Shown one piece after another: positions 16,312-24,700 of a DNA stretch of 37,612 bases (within the stretch, counting starts at the first letter, position 1; each line of letters begins with the position of its first letter). The stretch comes from CAZKTO01 sp964555685 (GTDB taxonomy: Bacteria > Chloroflexota > Dehalococcoidia > SHYB01). Where the stretch lies: contig CAZKTO010000022.1 in NCBI GenBank assembly GCA_964555685.1, forward strand, positions 1 through 37,612, read 5' to 3'. The notes beneath the pieces are model-generated. The model saw only the letters and a list, made by a program, of their open reading frames with translations. It was not told where the DNA came from and did not search any database. The translations under genes and the position numbers were made by a program.

Positions 16312-17271
16312 ATGCTCAACACGACCCAAGGGGCGGCTGCCCTTTCGCTGCTGGCCAACGTCACGCTGGTGGCCCTCAAGCTCAGCGTGGGCCTGGCCAT
16401 CGGCAGCATCAGCGTCCTCTCGGATGCCCTCGATAGCGGCATGGACCTGGTCGGCGCCTTCGTCGCCCTGGCCGCCGTCCGCTTCGCCGCGCGCCCCGCC
16501 GACCGGGAGCACCCCTACGGACTCGGCAAGCTGGAGAACGTGAGCGGCATCGTCGAATCGCTGCTCATCCTCGCCGGCGCGGCCCTCATCACCGCCGAGG
16601 CCATCCGCCGACTGGAGGCGGGAGCGGAGGTGGGCGGCGTCGGCCTGGGCATCGTGGCCATGTCCCTCTCCATGGCCGTCAACATCGGCGTCTCCCTGCA
16701 CCTGCGGCGGGTGGCCCGGCGCACCGGCTCCATCGCCCTCGATGCCACCGCCCGGCACCGCGCCTCGGACATCGTCACGTCGGCCGGCGTGCTCCTGGGG
16801 CTGATCCTGCTCCAGACGACCCCCTGGGACGCGCTGGACCCGGCGGTGGCCCTCGCCGTCGCCGCCTTCGTCGCCTGGACGGCCGTCCGGCTCTTTCAGC
16901 GCGCCCACCGGGACCTGCTGGACGTCCGCCTGCCCGACCGGGACGAGAACGTGGTGCGCCAGATCCTCGAACGGCGCGCCGGCGAGTACGTGAACTATCA
17001 CGGCATGCGCTCGCGCCGCTCCGGCCCCTATCGGTACATCGACATCCACCTGACGCTGCCCCGGGTGACGACGGTGGCCGCCGCCCACGAGCTCACGGAC
17101 CGCATGGAAGAGGAGATCGAGCAGGCGCTGCCCAACACCGTCACCACCATCCACGTGGAGCCCTGCGACGTGCCGCGGGAGCGCTGCGACGCCGAGTGCG
17201 CGAAGCTCCCGGTCCCCCTCTGCGCGAGCCAGCCTCACGCTATGGAGGGACGGGCCCACGAGGGGCGATGA
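16312..17271 (+). CDS. Cation diffusion facilitator (CDF) family metal transporter
   Basis: Proton/metal antiporter of the inner membrane, probably exporting Zn2+, Fe2+ or Mn2+. The 319-residue protein has about six TM helices, the TM2 metal site LSDALDSGMDL (D41, D45) and the TM5 site HRASD (H149, D153), followed by a cytoplasmic domain with IDIHLTLP and TIHVEP. The DxxxD/HxxxD ligand set does not settle metal choice. The C-terminal tail has four Cys (CDVPRERCDAECAK...C) that could bind metal. ATG 16312 with CGGAG is chosen; it begins 37 bp after secF. It converges with the class IV aminotransferase. Confidence 0.92.
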   Translation: MLNTTQGAAALSLLANVTLVALKLSVGLAIGSISVLSDALDSGMDLVGAFVALAAVRFAARPADREHPYGLGKLENVSGIVESLLILAGAALITAEAIRRLEAGAEVGGVGLGIVAMSLSMAVNIGVSLHLRRVARRTGSIALDATARHRASDIVTSAGVLLGLILLQTTPWDALDPAVALAVAAFVAWTAVRLFQRAHRDLLDVRLPDRDENVVRQILERRAGEYVNYHGMRSRRSGPYRYIDIHLTLPRVTTVAAAHELTDRMEEEIEQALPNTVTTIHVEPCDVPRERCDAECAKLPVPLCASQPHAMEGRAHEGR

Positions 17272-17275
17272 GGCG

Positions 17276-17291
17276 CCCCGGCGTGTCGGGG
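17276..17291. repeat. Dispersed palindrome, variant CCCCGGC-GT-GTCGGGG
   Basis: One G-T type arm difference. Immediately follows the CDF stop codon. Confidence 0.65.
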
Positions 17292-17320
17292 CTCACGGGG
17301 CCGGGCCTGTCCTGAGCGCA

Positions 17321-17431
17321 GCCTTGCGCCAAAACTCCCTCTCCCCCGGCGGGAGAGGGTTGGGGAGAGGGGGAATCTCTCTTTCGCCCCTTGCGCCGAT
17401 GCCTGTACGAAGCCACTTCTGGCGCAAGGCC
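17321..17431. repeat. 111-bp element with 11-bp inverted ends and internal hairpin, between convergent genes
   Basis: GCCTTGCGCCA (17321-17331) is exactly inverted as TGGCGCAAGGC (17421-17431). Inside lies a hairpin CCCTCTCCC-ccggc-GGGAGAGGG (17337-17359) and a G-rich run. It fills the gap between the CDF gene and the convergent aminotransferase gene. It may be a non-coding mobile repeat, a two-way terminator, or both. Confidence 0.55.
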
Positions 17432-17455
17432 CCTGAGCGCCATCGAAGGGGCCCG

Positions 17456-18382
17456 TCACGGACCGGACTGCCGCAGTCCCAGCTCGCGCGCCACCAGGTC
17501 GCGATAGGCCTTGGCGAGGGCGCGCGTCACCGGGCCGGGGCGGCCATCGCCCACCGGCCGCCCTTCGATGGCGACGAGCGGCATCAGCTCGATGACCGAG
17601 TTGGTGACGAAGGCCTCGTCGGACGCCTTCGCGTCGTCCACGGAGATCCACGCCTGGTCCAACGGGAGCCCCCGCTCCGCCGCCAGCTGGATGACGACGT
17701 CGCGCGTGATGCCCTGCAGGAGGCCGCACTCGGCCGCCGGCGTGAGCAGACGCCCCCGGCTGACGAAGAAGACGTTGCTGAGGGAGCACTCGGCGATGAA
17801 GTGCCGCTCGTTCAGGATGATGGCCTCATCAGCGCCGCGCTGGCGGGCGTCGGCCCGGGCCATGAGGTTCTCCAGGAGATCGGTCGTCTTGACAGCGACG
17901 ATGGCCGACATGCTGCTCCGGGCGCGGCCCCACACGACGGCATGCAGGCCGTGCTCGAACCGCTCCTTGGAGACGGGCTGCACGGGCGCGGCCGTGACGA
18001 AGACCGCCGGCGAGCCTGGCGCGGGATAGACGGGCAGGCCCGGTCCCTCGCCTGCGGTCACGGTGATGCGCAGCCGCGCCTCGGTGAGGCCGTTGGCGTG
18101 GAGCACGCCCTGGACCGACCGCTCGAGAGCCGGCCGCTGCCCGCCCAGGGGGATGCCGATGACCTCGGCGCCTCGGACCAGGCGCCCCAGGTGCTCCTCC
18201 AGGCGGAAGACGCGCCCGCCGTAAGCGCGCATCGTCTCGAAGAGGCCGTGGCCGTAGAGCAGGCCGTGGTCGAAGATGGAGACCCGGGCCTGGCCGGCCG
18301 GGACGAGCTGCCCGTTGAGCGCGACGATGGGAGGGTTCACGGCGCCGGGTGGGAGCGGCCGCCGGGCCGCCTCCGCCGCCAT
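17456..18382 (-). CDS. Class IV PLP aminotransferase (branched-chain / D-amino acid / ADC lyase-like)
   Basis: Fold-type IV PLP enzyme, 308 residues from ATG 18382. Signatures: VSIFDHGLLYGHGLFETMRAYGG (34-56), RLEEHLGRL, catalytic lysine in VAVKTTDLLENL (K165), ECSLSNVFFV (E198), GITRDVVIQLA and VTNSVIELMPLVAIEGRPVGDG. These do not separate BCAT, D-amino acid transaminase and aminodeoxychorismate lyase. The first 14 residues are poorly supported: a -10-like TACAAT overlaps the ATG, so translation may begin at GTG 18340 (294 residues), which fits the family better. Divergent from the SDR gene. Confidence 0.88.
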   Translation of the reverse strand: MAAEAARRPLPPGAVNPPIVALNGQLVPAGQARVSIFDHGLLYGHGLFETMRAYGGRVFRLEEHLGRLVRGAEVIGIPLGGQRPALERSVQGVLHANGLTEARLRITVTAGEGPGLPVYPAPGSPAVFVTAAPVQPVSKERFEHGLHAVVWGRARSSMSAIVAVKTTDLLENLMARADARQRGADEAIILNERHFIAECSLSNVFFVSRGRLLTPAAECGLLQGITRDVVIQLAAERGLPLDQAWISVDDAKASDEAFVTNSVIELMPLVAIEGRPVGDGRPGPVTRALAKAYRDLVARELGLRQSGP

Positions 18383-18410
18383 TGTAGGCGAGGCGCCTCG
18401 CCCCCCACAA
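18381..18410 (-). promoter_or_regulatory. Candidate promoter of the class IV aminotransferase
   Basis: TTGTGG (18410-18405), an 18-nt spacer, then TACAAT (18386-18381). Overlap with the annotated ATG implies either a downstream GTG start or that this box is not used. Confidence 0.4.
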
Positions 18411-18422
18411 GGAAGGCGTGGG

Positions 18423-18431
18423 TGCTACAAT
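18423..18431 (+). promoter_or_regulatory. Extended -10 promoter of the SDR gene
   Basis: TG-C-TACAAT: an extended -10 with no good -35. Predicted start near 18438, about 60 nt before the ATG at 18500; a dispersed palindrome lies in the leader. Confidence 0.45.
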
Positions 18432-18447
18432 CGGGCGGCTGCAAGAA

Positions 18448-18463
18448 CCCCGACACGTCGGGG
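18448..18463. repeat. Dispersed palindrome CCCCGAC-AC-GTCGGGG in the SDR leader
   Basis: Perfect arms; 59 bp before an identical copy inside the gene. Confidence 0.8.
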
Positions 18464-18499
18464 CTGTCAGAGGAACGAGCGCGCAGCGAGAGGTGCGTC

Positions 18500-19411
18500 A
18501 TGAGCTCCCCGACACGTCGGGGCACGGAACTCCGGGGGAGGGTAGCCGTCGTCGTGGGGGCCAGCCGGGGCATCGGCAAGGCCTACGCGCTGGCGCTGGC
18601 CCAGGCCGGCGCCGCCGTCGTGGCCGTCGCTCGCACGGACCGCGACGCCTCCGGCGAGGATGCGCACCGGGCGATGTGGGGCTCCGCCTTCGGGCAGCGG
18701 CAGGCCGAGGGCCTCCTGCCCGGCTCCATCCAGCAGACCGCAGCCGAGATCCGCGCCGCCGGCGGCCAGGCCCTCGCCATCCGGTGCGACATCGCCCAGG
18801 AGCGGGACGTGGAGGCCATGGCGCGCCAGGCCCTCGAGACCTTTGGCCGGGTGGATATCCTGGTCAACAATGCCGCCATCTATCCGCGCTACCCCAACTT
18901 CCTCGAGATCCCCGCCACCGCGTGGGACCAGAGCATGGACGTCAACGTTCGGGGGCCCTTCCTCTGCTGCCGCGCCCTCGTCCCCTCCATGATGGCGCGA
19001 CGGACCGGCAGCATCATCAACATCACCTCCGAGGGCGGCGCGGTCGTCCCGCGGGCGGCCGCCGGCCCCGCCGCCGCGCCCGCGCGCCGGAAGCTCACCA
19101 TCTCCCAGGGCCTGCTCCTCTACTTCGTCTCCAAGGCGGCCCTGGACCGCATGACCCTGTGGCTCGCCGCGGAGCTGGCGGACGACGACATCGCCGTGAA
19201 CATGCTAGCCCCGGGAACGATCCTGACCGTGGGGATGCTGGACGCGGCGCCCCCCGGCTACGGCTGGAACCGGGACGCCGACGGCATCACCTGGCACGAG
19301 CCCACCCCCGAGCGCCTGGGCCCGCCCCTCGTCTTCCTGGCCCAGCAGACGGCCAGGACCTTTACCGGCCGCTCCGTCCGCACCGAGCAGTTCCGCGTCA
19401 CCTGGCCCTAG
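18500..19411 (+). CDS. Short-chain dehydrogenase/reductase (SDR)
   Basis: NAD(P)-dependent oxidoreductase of 303 residues. The Rossmann site is VVVGASRGIGKAYAL (17-31), followed by NNAA (123-126), catalytic Ser in NITSEGG (S177) and Y208-x3-K212. Between S177 and Y208 lies an Ala/Pro/Arg-rich insert (AVVPRAAAGPAAAPARRKL), longer than the usual 12-13-residue spacing, which probably alters the active-site entrance. A loop at 45-75 (DRDASGEDAHRAMWGSAFG) is also longer than normal. The start ATG 18500 has GAGAGG upstream. Codons 3-8 are formed by a dispersed palindrome. Substrate unknown. cinA follows after 48 bp. Confidence 0.9.
   Translation: MSSPTRRGTELRGRVAVVVGASRGIGKAYALALAQAGAAVVAVARTDRDASGEDAHRAMWGSAFGQRQAEGLLPGSIQQTAAEIRAAGGQALAIRCDIAQERDVEAMARQALETFGRVDILVNNAAIYPRYPNFLEIPATAWDQSMDVNVRGPFLCCRALVPSMMARRTGSIINITSEGGAVVPRAAAGPAAAPARRKLTISQGLLLYFVSKAALDRMTLWLAAELADDDIAVNMLAPGTILTVGMLDAAPPGYGWNRDADGITWHEPTPERLGPPLVFLAQQTARTFTGRSVRTEQFRVTWP
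18507..18522. repeat. Dispersed palindrome CCCCGAC-AC-GTCGGGG at the SDR N-terminus
   Basis: Perfect arms; supplies codons for PTRRG just after the start codon. Confidence 0.8.
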
Positions 19412-19420
19412 CACGCCCCC

Positions 19421-19438
19421 GGGCCGGCATGTCGGCCC
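19421..19438. repeat. Related palindrome GGGCCGGC-AT-GTCGGCCC
   Basis: 8-bp arms with one mismatch, followed by a CCCCGACA half-site. Lies between the SDR gene and cinA. Confidence 0.5.
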
Positions 19439-19459
19439 CGACAGAAGGGACCGCGACGC

Positions 19460-20698
19460 ATGAAGGCTGAGATCTTCTCCATCGGCACCGAGCTCCTCAT
19501 GGGCGAGATCGTGGACACCAACGCCGCCTACATCGCGTCCCGCCTGCCGGCCCTGGGGATCGACCTCTACTACGTCCAGCAGGTGGGCGACAACCAGGGC
19601 CGCCTCGTCGAGGTGCTGCGCCGGGGGCTCTCGCGCTCCGACCTGCTGCTGTGCACCGGCGGCCTGGGCCCCACCGAGGACGACCTCACCCGCGAGTGCA
19701 TCGCCGAGGTCTTCGGCGAGAGGATGGCCGTCGACCCGAAGCTCGAGCAGGAGCTGCGGAGCTTCTTTGGCAATCGCGGCCTGAACATGCCCATGAACAA
19801 CCTCAAGCAGGCGGCGCTGATCCCCTCGGCGAGGGCCATCCCGAACCCCGTGGGCACCGCGCCGGGATGGTGGGCCGAAAAGGACGGAAGGACGATCGTC
19901 GCCATGCCGGGCCCGCCGCGCGAGCTCATGCGCATGTGGGAGCACGAGGTCTACCCCGAGCTGCGCCGGCGCGCCAAGAGCGGCATCCTCGTCAGCCGCA
20001 CCTTCAAGATCACCGGCCTCTCCGAGGGCGGCGTCGACGAGATGCTCGGCGGCCTCAAGAAGTCGCCCAACCCCACCATCGGCGTCTACGCCAAGCCCGA
20101 TGGCATCTGGGTGCGCATCGCCGCCAAGGCCCAGGACGAGGCCGCGGCCGGCGCCCTGCTCCAGCCCCTGGACGACCAGATCCGCCGCATGTTCGCCGCC
20201 AACCTCTGGGGCACCGACGACGAGACGATGCAGTCCCACATCGGCAAGCTGCTCACGGCCCGGAAGATGACGCTGGCGACGATGGAGTCCTGCACGGGCG
20301 GGCTCCTCGCCAGCACCATCACAGACGTGCCGGGCAGCTCCAACTACTTCAAGGGCGGCATCGTGAGCTATATGACCGACGTGAAGACCGCCCACGGGGT
20401 GGACCGCGCCATCGTCGAGCGGCACGGCGCCATCAGCGGCGAGACGGCGGCCGCCATGGCGAAGGCGGCGCGCACGCAGCTCGGCGCGAGCATCGGGATC
20501 GGCGTGACGGGCGTCGCCGGGCCAACGGAGCAGGAGGGCAAGCCCGTGGGCGCCGTCTTCGTGGCCCTCGACCACGAGCGATTGCAGCGGCTCCACACGG
20601 GCAAGTACCCCGGTGGCCGCCTCGACATCAAGACGCGCGTCGTCTCGACGGCGCTCTTCAACCTCCGGCGCCTGATCCTGGAGCTGGACGGGGCGTAG
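19460..20698 (+). CDS. cinA: CinA-like protein (COG1058 domain plus NMN deamidase domain)
   Basis: 412 residues with the standard two-domain plan. The N-terminal domain (about 1-170) begins MKAEIFSIGTELLMGEIVDTN and carries the MoCF-like LLCTGGLGPTEDDLTRE; this type of domain hydrolyses ADP-ribose in characterised CinA proteins. The C-terminal PncC domain (about 255-412) has ATMESCTGGLLASTITDVPGSS, GGIVSY and GVTGVAGP and recycles NMN to nicotinic acid mononucleotide. Catalytic Ser and Cys positions are kept. Length is normal. Start fixed by a GAAGGGA ribosome site. A perfect palindrome lies 22 bp after the stop. Confidence 0.96.
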   Translation: MKAEIFSIGTELLMGEIVDTNAAYIASRLPALGIDLYYVQQVGDNQGRLVEVLRRGLSRSDLLLCTGGLGPTEDDLTRECIAEVFGERMAVDPKLEQELRSFFGNRGLNMPMNNLKQAALIPSARAIPNPVGTAPGWWAEKDGRTIVAMPGPPRELMRMWEHEVYPELRRRAKSGILVSRTFKITGLSEGGVDEMLGGLKKSPNPTIGVYAKPDGIWVRIAAKAQDEAAAGALLQPLDDQIRRMFAANLWGTDDETMQSHIGKLLTARKMTLATMESCTGGLLASTITDVPGSSNYFKGGIVSYMTDVKTAHGVDRAIVERHGAISGETAAAMAKAARTQLGASIGIGVTGVAGPTEQEGKPVGAVFVALDHERLQRLHTGKYPGGRLDIKTRVVSTALFNLRRLILELDGA

Positions 20699-20719
20699 GC
20701 GTGCGGGCGCCTCAAAACC

Positions 20720-20748
20720 GTAGGGGCGGGTTTGAAACCCGCCCCTAC
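20720..20748. repeat. 29-bp perfect palindrome downstream of cinA
   Basis: 14-bp arms GTAGGGGCGGGTTT and AAACCCGCCCCTAC around one G. It has no T-tract, but the stem would be very stable and may end the cinA transcript. Similar 'GTAGGGGCGGG' sequence appears in pieces near 26800 (CGCCCCTACGGGCG). Confidence 0.7.
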
Positions 20749-20800
20749 GCGTTAGCAGCCCCCCAGCGGCGGGCCTGGCAGCCACACTCGAGTTTTCGTA

Positions 20801-20919
20801 GTCATTGCGAGGCTCCCCCGATTCTATCGGGAAGCCGTGGCAATCTCAGCGTGTGCAGATGACAGCGGATGCCAAGATCGCTTCGTCGAGCCGATAGTAT
20901 CGGCTCTCCTCGCAATGAC
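20801..20919. mobile_element. MITE-like element A (119 bp), downstream of grpB
   Basis: Perfect 12-bp terminal inverted repeats GTCATTGCGAGG and CCTCGCAATGAC. Each end has a subterminal hairpin: CCCGAT-TCT-ATCGGG on the left and GAGCCGAT-AGT-ATCGGCTC on the right. It carries no coding capacity. Its right end touches the stop codon of grpB (20921). Architecture matches non-autonomous REP/MITE-type elements. Confidence 0.8.
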
Positions 20920-20920
20920 A

Positions 20921-21448
20921 CTAACGGGCGGCCCGTTCGCGCCGCGCTCGCTCCTCGATGGCCTGGATGGATGAGGTCTTGGCGTCTGTGTACCTGTCGC
21001 GGTCGTCCCGATAGCGAGCAGCCAGGTCCCGCTTGAGCGCGGCATACGCGGCAGCGGCATCCGGATGCGCCCGCAGGTAGTCCCGGAACAGGATGTGCCG
21101 CTCCCAGAAGGCACTCGTGACCTCGACCACGTGCAGATGGTGCGTCGCTGCTCCTCGCCACCCCTTACGGAAAAAGCGCCGTTCTGGGATCAGCGCCTCA
21201 TGTTCTGGGACAGAGTCATAGCCGAGCTGGCGCAACGGGGCGATGCAGTGCGCCGCATCGGCGAGGCTTCGCACACCAGGCATGATATCGATGATGGGCT
21301 TGGCGGCGAGACCGGGTACCGCCGTGCTGCCTACGTGCTCTATGGCCACGAGGTCCTGGCCGACGGCTTGGAGGATACGTGTCCGCTCTTCCTCGTACAT
21401 AAGAGGCCAGCGCGGGTCGTAGTCAACGACGATGAGGGGGTCGGGCAT
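20921..21448 (-). CDS. GrpB family protein (UPF0157)
   Basis: 175-residue protein of the GrpB/UPF0157 family, a nucleotidyltransferase-like fold of uncertain biochemical role. Markers: IVVDYDPRWPLMYEEER near the start, IEHVGSTAVPGLAAKPIIDIMPGV, then HHLHVVE and ILFRDYLRAHPDAAAAYAALKRDLAARY. The start at 21448 is chosen because upstream codons in this frame read through a MITE-like element. No clear ribosome site. Lower GC than the core genes, and bracketed by elements A and B, which suggests acquisition or movement as a unit. Confidence 0.88.
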   Translation of the reverse strand: MPDPLIVVDYDPRWPLMYEEERTRILQAVGQDLVAIEHVGSTAVPGLAAKPIIDIMPGVRSLADAAHCIAPLRQLGYDSVPEHEALIPERRFFRKGWRGAATHHLHVVEVTSAFWERHILFRDYLRAHPDAAAAYAALKRDLAARYRDDRDRYTDAKTSSIQAIEERARRERAAR

Positions 21449-21490
21449 GATTATTGAAGAGCCTTGCAATAAATCTGAACCGCATCGTTC

Positions 21491-21624
21491 GTCATTGCGA
21501 GGAGCCCCGACCCTGTCGGGGTGACGAAGCAATCTCCAGTCAGCTCGAAGGTCACACCCTGCATTCACGAGTCTCGCAGTGCAGGAGATTGCTTCGGCCC
21601 GATGATATCGGGCCTCGCAATGAC
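21491..21624. mobile_element. MITE-like element B (134 bp), upstream of grpB
   Basis: Ends GTCATTGCGAGG and CCTCGCAATGAC are perfect inverted copies, as in element A. Inside is a second perfect inverted pair, GAAGCAATCTCC and GGAGATTGCTTC, and hairpins CCCCGAC-CCT-GTCGGGG (left) and GGCCCGAT-GAT-ATCGGGCC (right). The 343-bp gap between the grpB start and the next gene (21449-21791) contains this element, element C and about 100 bp of unassigned spacer. Confidence 0.85.
21505..21521. repeat. CCCCGAC-CCT-GTCGGGG hairpin nested in element B
   Basis: Same arms as the dispersed palindromes elsewhere, but with a 3-nt centre. It occupies the subterminal hairpin position of the MITE-like element. 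Confidence 0.75.
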
Positions 21625-21731
21625 AGTGTAGGCGCATGCAACAAAGGCGGCAGCGGTTGCCAGCCGGTGCTACTGGCCCGCCTACACCGTCAGTCGTTGG
21701 TACAGCGCCGGCAGGCGCCCCGGCCTCTTCT

Positions 21732-21777
21732 GTCATTGCGAGGAGCGAGCCCAGCGGAGAGCGACGAAGCAATCTCC
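21732..21777. mobile_element. MITE-like element C, single arm (46 bp)
   Basis: GTCATTGCGAGG (21732-21743) and GAAGCAATCTCC (21766-21777) with a decayed hairpin between them. The right arm is missing. Ends 15 bp after the stop of the NorD-like gene (which reads toward it). Confidence 0.7.
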
Positions 21778-21791
21778 GCGCCCTGCAACGG

Positions 21792-24700
21792 TCAAACCGT
21801 CAGCCGCCGGTACAGCGCGGGCAAGCGTTCCGGCAGCGAGTGGATATCGGCCAGCACCTCGTAGCCCATGTCGGCGCACATGGTCTTCAGATAGTCGTGG
21901 CCGTAGCGGTCCACCGTCAGGCAGAAGGGCGTGATCCCCTTGTGCCGGGCCTCGTTGAGGGCCATGCGCGTATCGTGGACGGCGTACTCCTTCTCCACGC
22001 CCTCGCGGCTGTAGCCCCGGTCCTGGGGCCGGCCGTCGCTGAGCAGGAAGAGGATCTTGGTGCGCGCGTCCTGCTGGCCCAGCTTCGTCGTGGCGTGGCG
22101 GATGGCCGGGCCCATGCGCGTCGCGTGCATGGGCGTGATCTTGTCGATGCGGCGCTTGATACTGTCGCCGAACCGCTCGCCCAGGTCCTTGATCACGTAG
22201 AACTCGACGTTCTCCCGCCCGTAGCCGGAGAAGCCGTAGATGCCATAGAGGTCGCCGATGGCCTCCAGCGCCTTGATGAAGAGGACGGTGCTCTCCTTCT
22301 CGATGTCGATGATGCGCTTGTAGGTGCGGCGGCTCATCTCCTCGCGGCGGGAGCGGAGCCAGGCCATGTAGTCCCGCGGGTCGTCGGGCAGGTCCCAGGA
22401 GTCGAACTGGCGGCGCGCCTCGTCCACGGCCTCGGCGGTGGAGGCGCTCATGTCCAGCAGGAAGGCGACGGCCACGTCGCGGGCGATCTTGTTGCGCCGC
22501 CAGTAGACCTTATCCGTGGGCGTATCGCCGGCGAGGCGCTCGATGACGGACTCCACCACCATGTCGAAGTCGTACTCGTCGCCGTCGGGCAGATGCTTGA
22601 CCTTGCGGAGCATCTGGGGGGCCAGCATCTCGAACTGCCGCTTGATCTTGGAGACCAGAAGGTTATGGTTCTTCAGCGTCTTCTCGAAGAAGTCCTGGGT
22701 CCCCTCCTCCATGCGCTTCTCGCGCACGCAGCACCAGCGCGGCTTATAGTCGGCGGCGCGAAAGTCCCACTCGTCGTACAGGAAGCTCAGCGGCTCCTCG
22801 GCCACCAGGGGCCGGTCGTCGTCCGGGACGTGGCCGAACTGGGTCCCCTGCCGGGCCTTGGCCTGCTGGCGTGAGGCCTCGTTCATCAGATTGTCCACGA
22901 ACATGCCCGCCGTCCGGTCCAGGTCGCCCTGCTGGGCCTCCGAGACCTCCACCTCGACGCTCTGCTCCAGCATCCGCTTGAGATCGTCCTTGGAGATGCC
23001 CGTCTGGCGCATCTCGGACTGGGCCTTCATGGCCTCCTTCTTGAGGTTCTCGAGAGCCTGGACCAGCTCCGGCTTGAAGTCGCCCCGGAACTCGACGCGC
23101 TCGGGGCGCTGGTACTCCTTCTCCATGCGGCCCTGGGGCGGCGCGCCGCCCTGGCCCGACGAGCCCGGCCGCAGCTCCTGCAAGAGCTCTTGCAGCCGCT
23201 CGGAGCCGCCCTGGCCCATCTGGTCCGTGGTGGTCTCCTCGGACTCCTCCGGGATGGCCTCCAGGTTGGGCACCTGCCGGACGATGTCATAGATACGGAT
23301 GGTGGCCTCGGCCGTGTCCTCGACGCCGGCGTCAGGGCGCTGGACCGCCTTGGCCAGCGCGGCCACTGCGTCGATGATCTCGCGCAGCTCCGCCGGGACG
23401 GCGAAGGCGTTGCGGTCCTCCAGGCTCAGGCGGACCAGCGTCTCCATAAGCGCCTCGCGCAGCGGCAGCTCGCTGGGAGAGGGCCGCTCGGCCACCGCCT
23501 CGCCCTGGACCCGCTCATAGACCGGCCGGAGGCCCGGGTACTCCCACTTCACGCGATGGTCGATTCGCCCGTCCTCGACGAGAGTAAAGAGATCGGAGGC
23601 GAGCTGCCGGTCCGGAAAGAGATCGAAGAAGCGCTGCAGGTCGGTCACGGCGCCCTGGGCAGGCTTGGCGGTGGCCGGCGCGACAAGCGGCCGCTGCTCC
23701 TCGCCGGCGAAGACCGCCGAGGGGCGGTCGAAGGCGAAGTCGAAGCTGCCGAACTCCAGGTGCGCCACCTGGTGCGTGGCGATGACCTTGAACCAGCCGA
23801 AGTTCTCGGGCTTGGAGCCATAGCGCTCGACGAAGGCGGGAAGGAAGATATTGTTCCCCTCGGTCGTAGCCTGCTCCGCGGAGTTCCAGCCGATGCCCTT
23901 CTCCTTGAGCTCCTGGCTGGGCTGAAGCTCCACCGATTGCCCCGCCAGGGCCCGGCAGTACATGGCGAGGACCTCCTTCACTCGGTCCAGGTAGATGCCG
24001 TTGGTGAGGCTCTCCAGGACGCGCTCGCCCCGGCCCGACTCCAGCCGGAAGAAGGCCAGGCCGCCGTCCTCGTTCTCCCGCAGGATGCCCACGCCCTCCT
24101 CGAACCACCGGTCCAGCTGCTCGTCCTTGACCCGGCCCAGGACCTGGGGGGCGTTGCGCAGAAACTCCCCCACGGCGCCCGGCGCGATGCCGGCCAGCTC
24201 CTCGGCCATGGTGAGCATCTGACTGTGGCGGTGCTGGTCGATCTCACCCAGGGCCGCCGAGCAATCGAGGAGGAAGGTGATGATGTTGCCGCCCGTCTGG
24301 CGCGTCAGGCGCTCCGCCAGGGCCAGGAAGCGGGTGCGCTGGCTGCGCTCCACGGAGACCAGGATGCGGGCCCCGTTTTCGAAGAACGGCTTGACGTCCC
24401 GCCAGTTGGTGCGGGCGAGCACCCCGCCCAGGGAGAGGAAGGCGCGACGGTCGGCCCGGTCGACCTGGCCGAAGACGCTATCGGCGATGGTGAGGCACTC
24501 GGTGGCCAGGTCGTAGGACTTCTGCGCCAGCGCGTCGATGAAGCCAACCACCTCCTCCAGCTCGGCCAGGTTGAGGCAGCGCAGGAGCTTGGGGCTGACG
24601 TCGAAGTAGGCGGCGGCGAGAGAGCTGGACTTCCAGGTACCCTTGTAGAGCGTCTTGCCGAAGGTGGCCCAGGGGGCCACCTGGTCGGGCCCAATGGCCA

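Noticed and set aside
21449..21772. N-terminal extension of the GrpB protein
   Set aside because: It is a translation of MITE-like elements B and C; GrpB proteins begin at the MPDPLIVVDY segment.
20801..21790. Regularly spaced repeats suggesting a CRISPR array
   Set aside because: The copies are inverted, have internal hairpins and irregular spacing, and there are no unique 30-40-bp spacers or cas genes.
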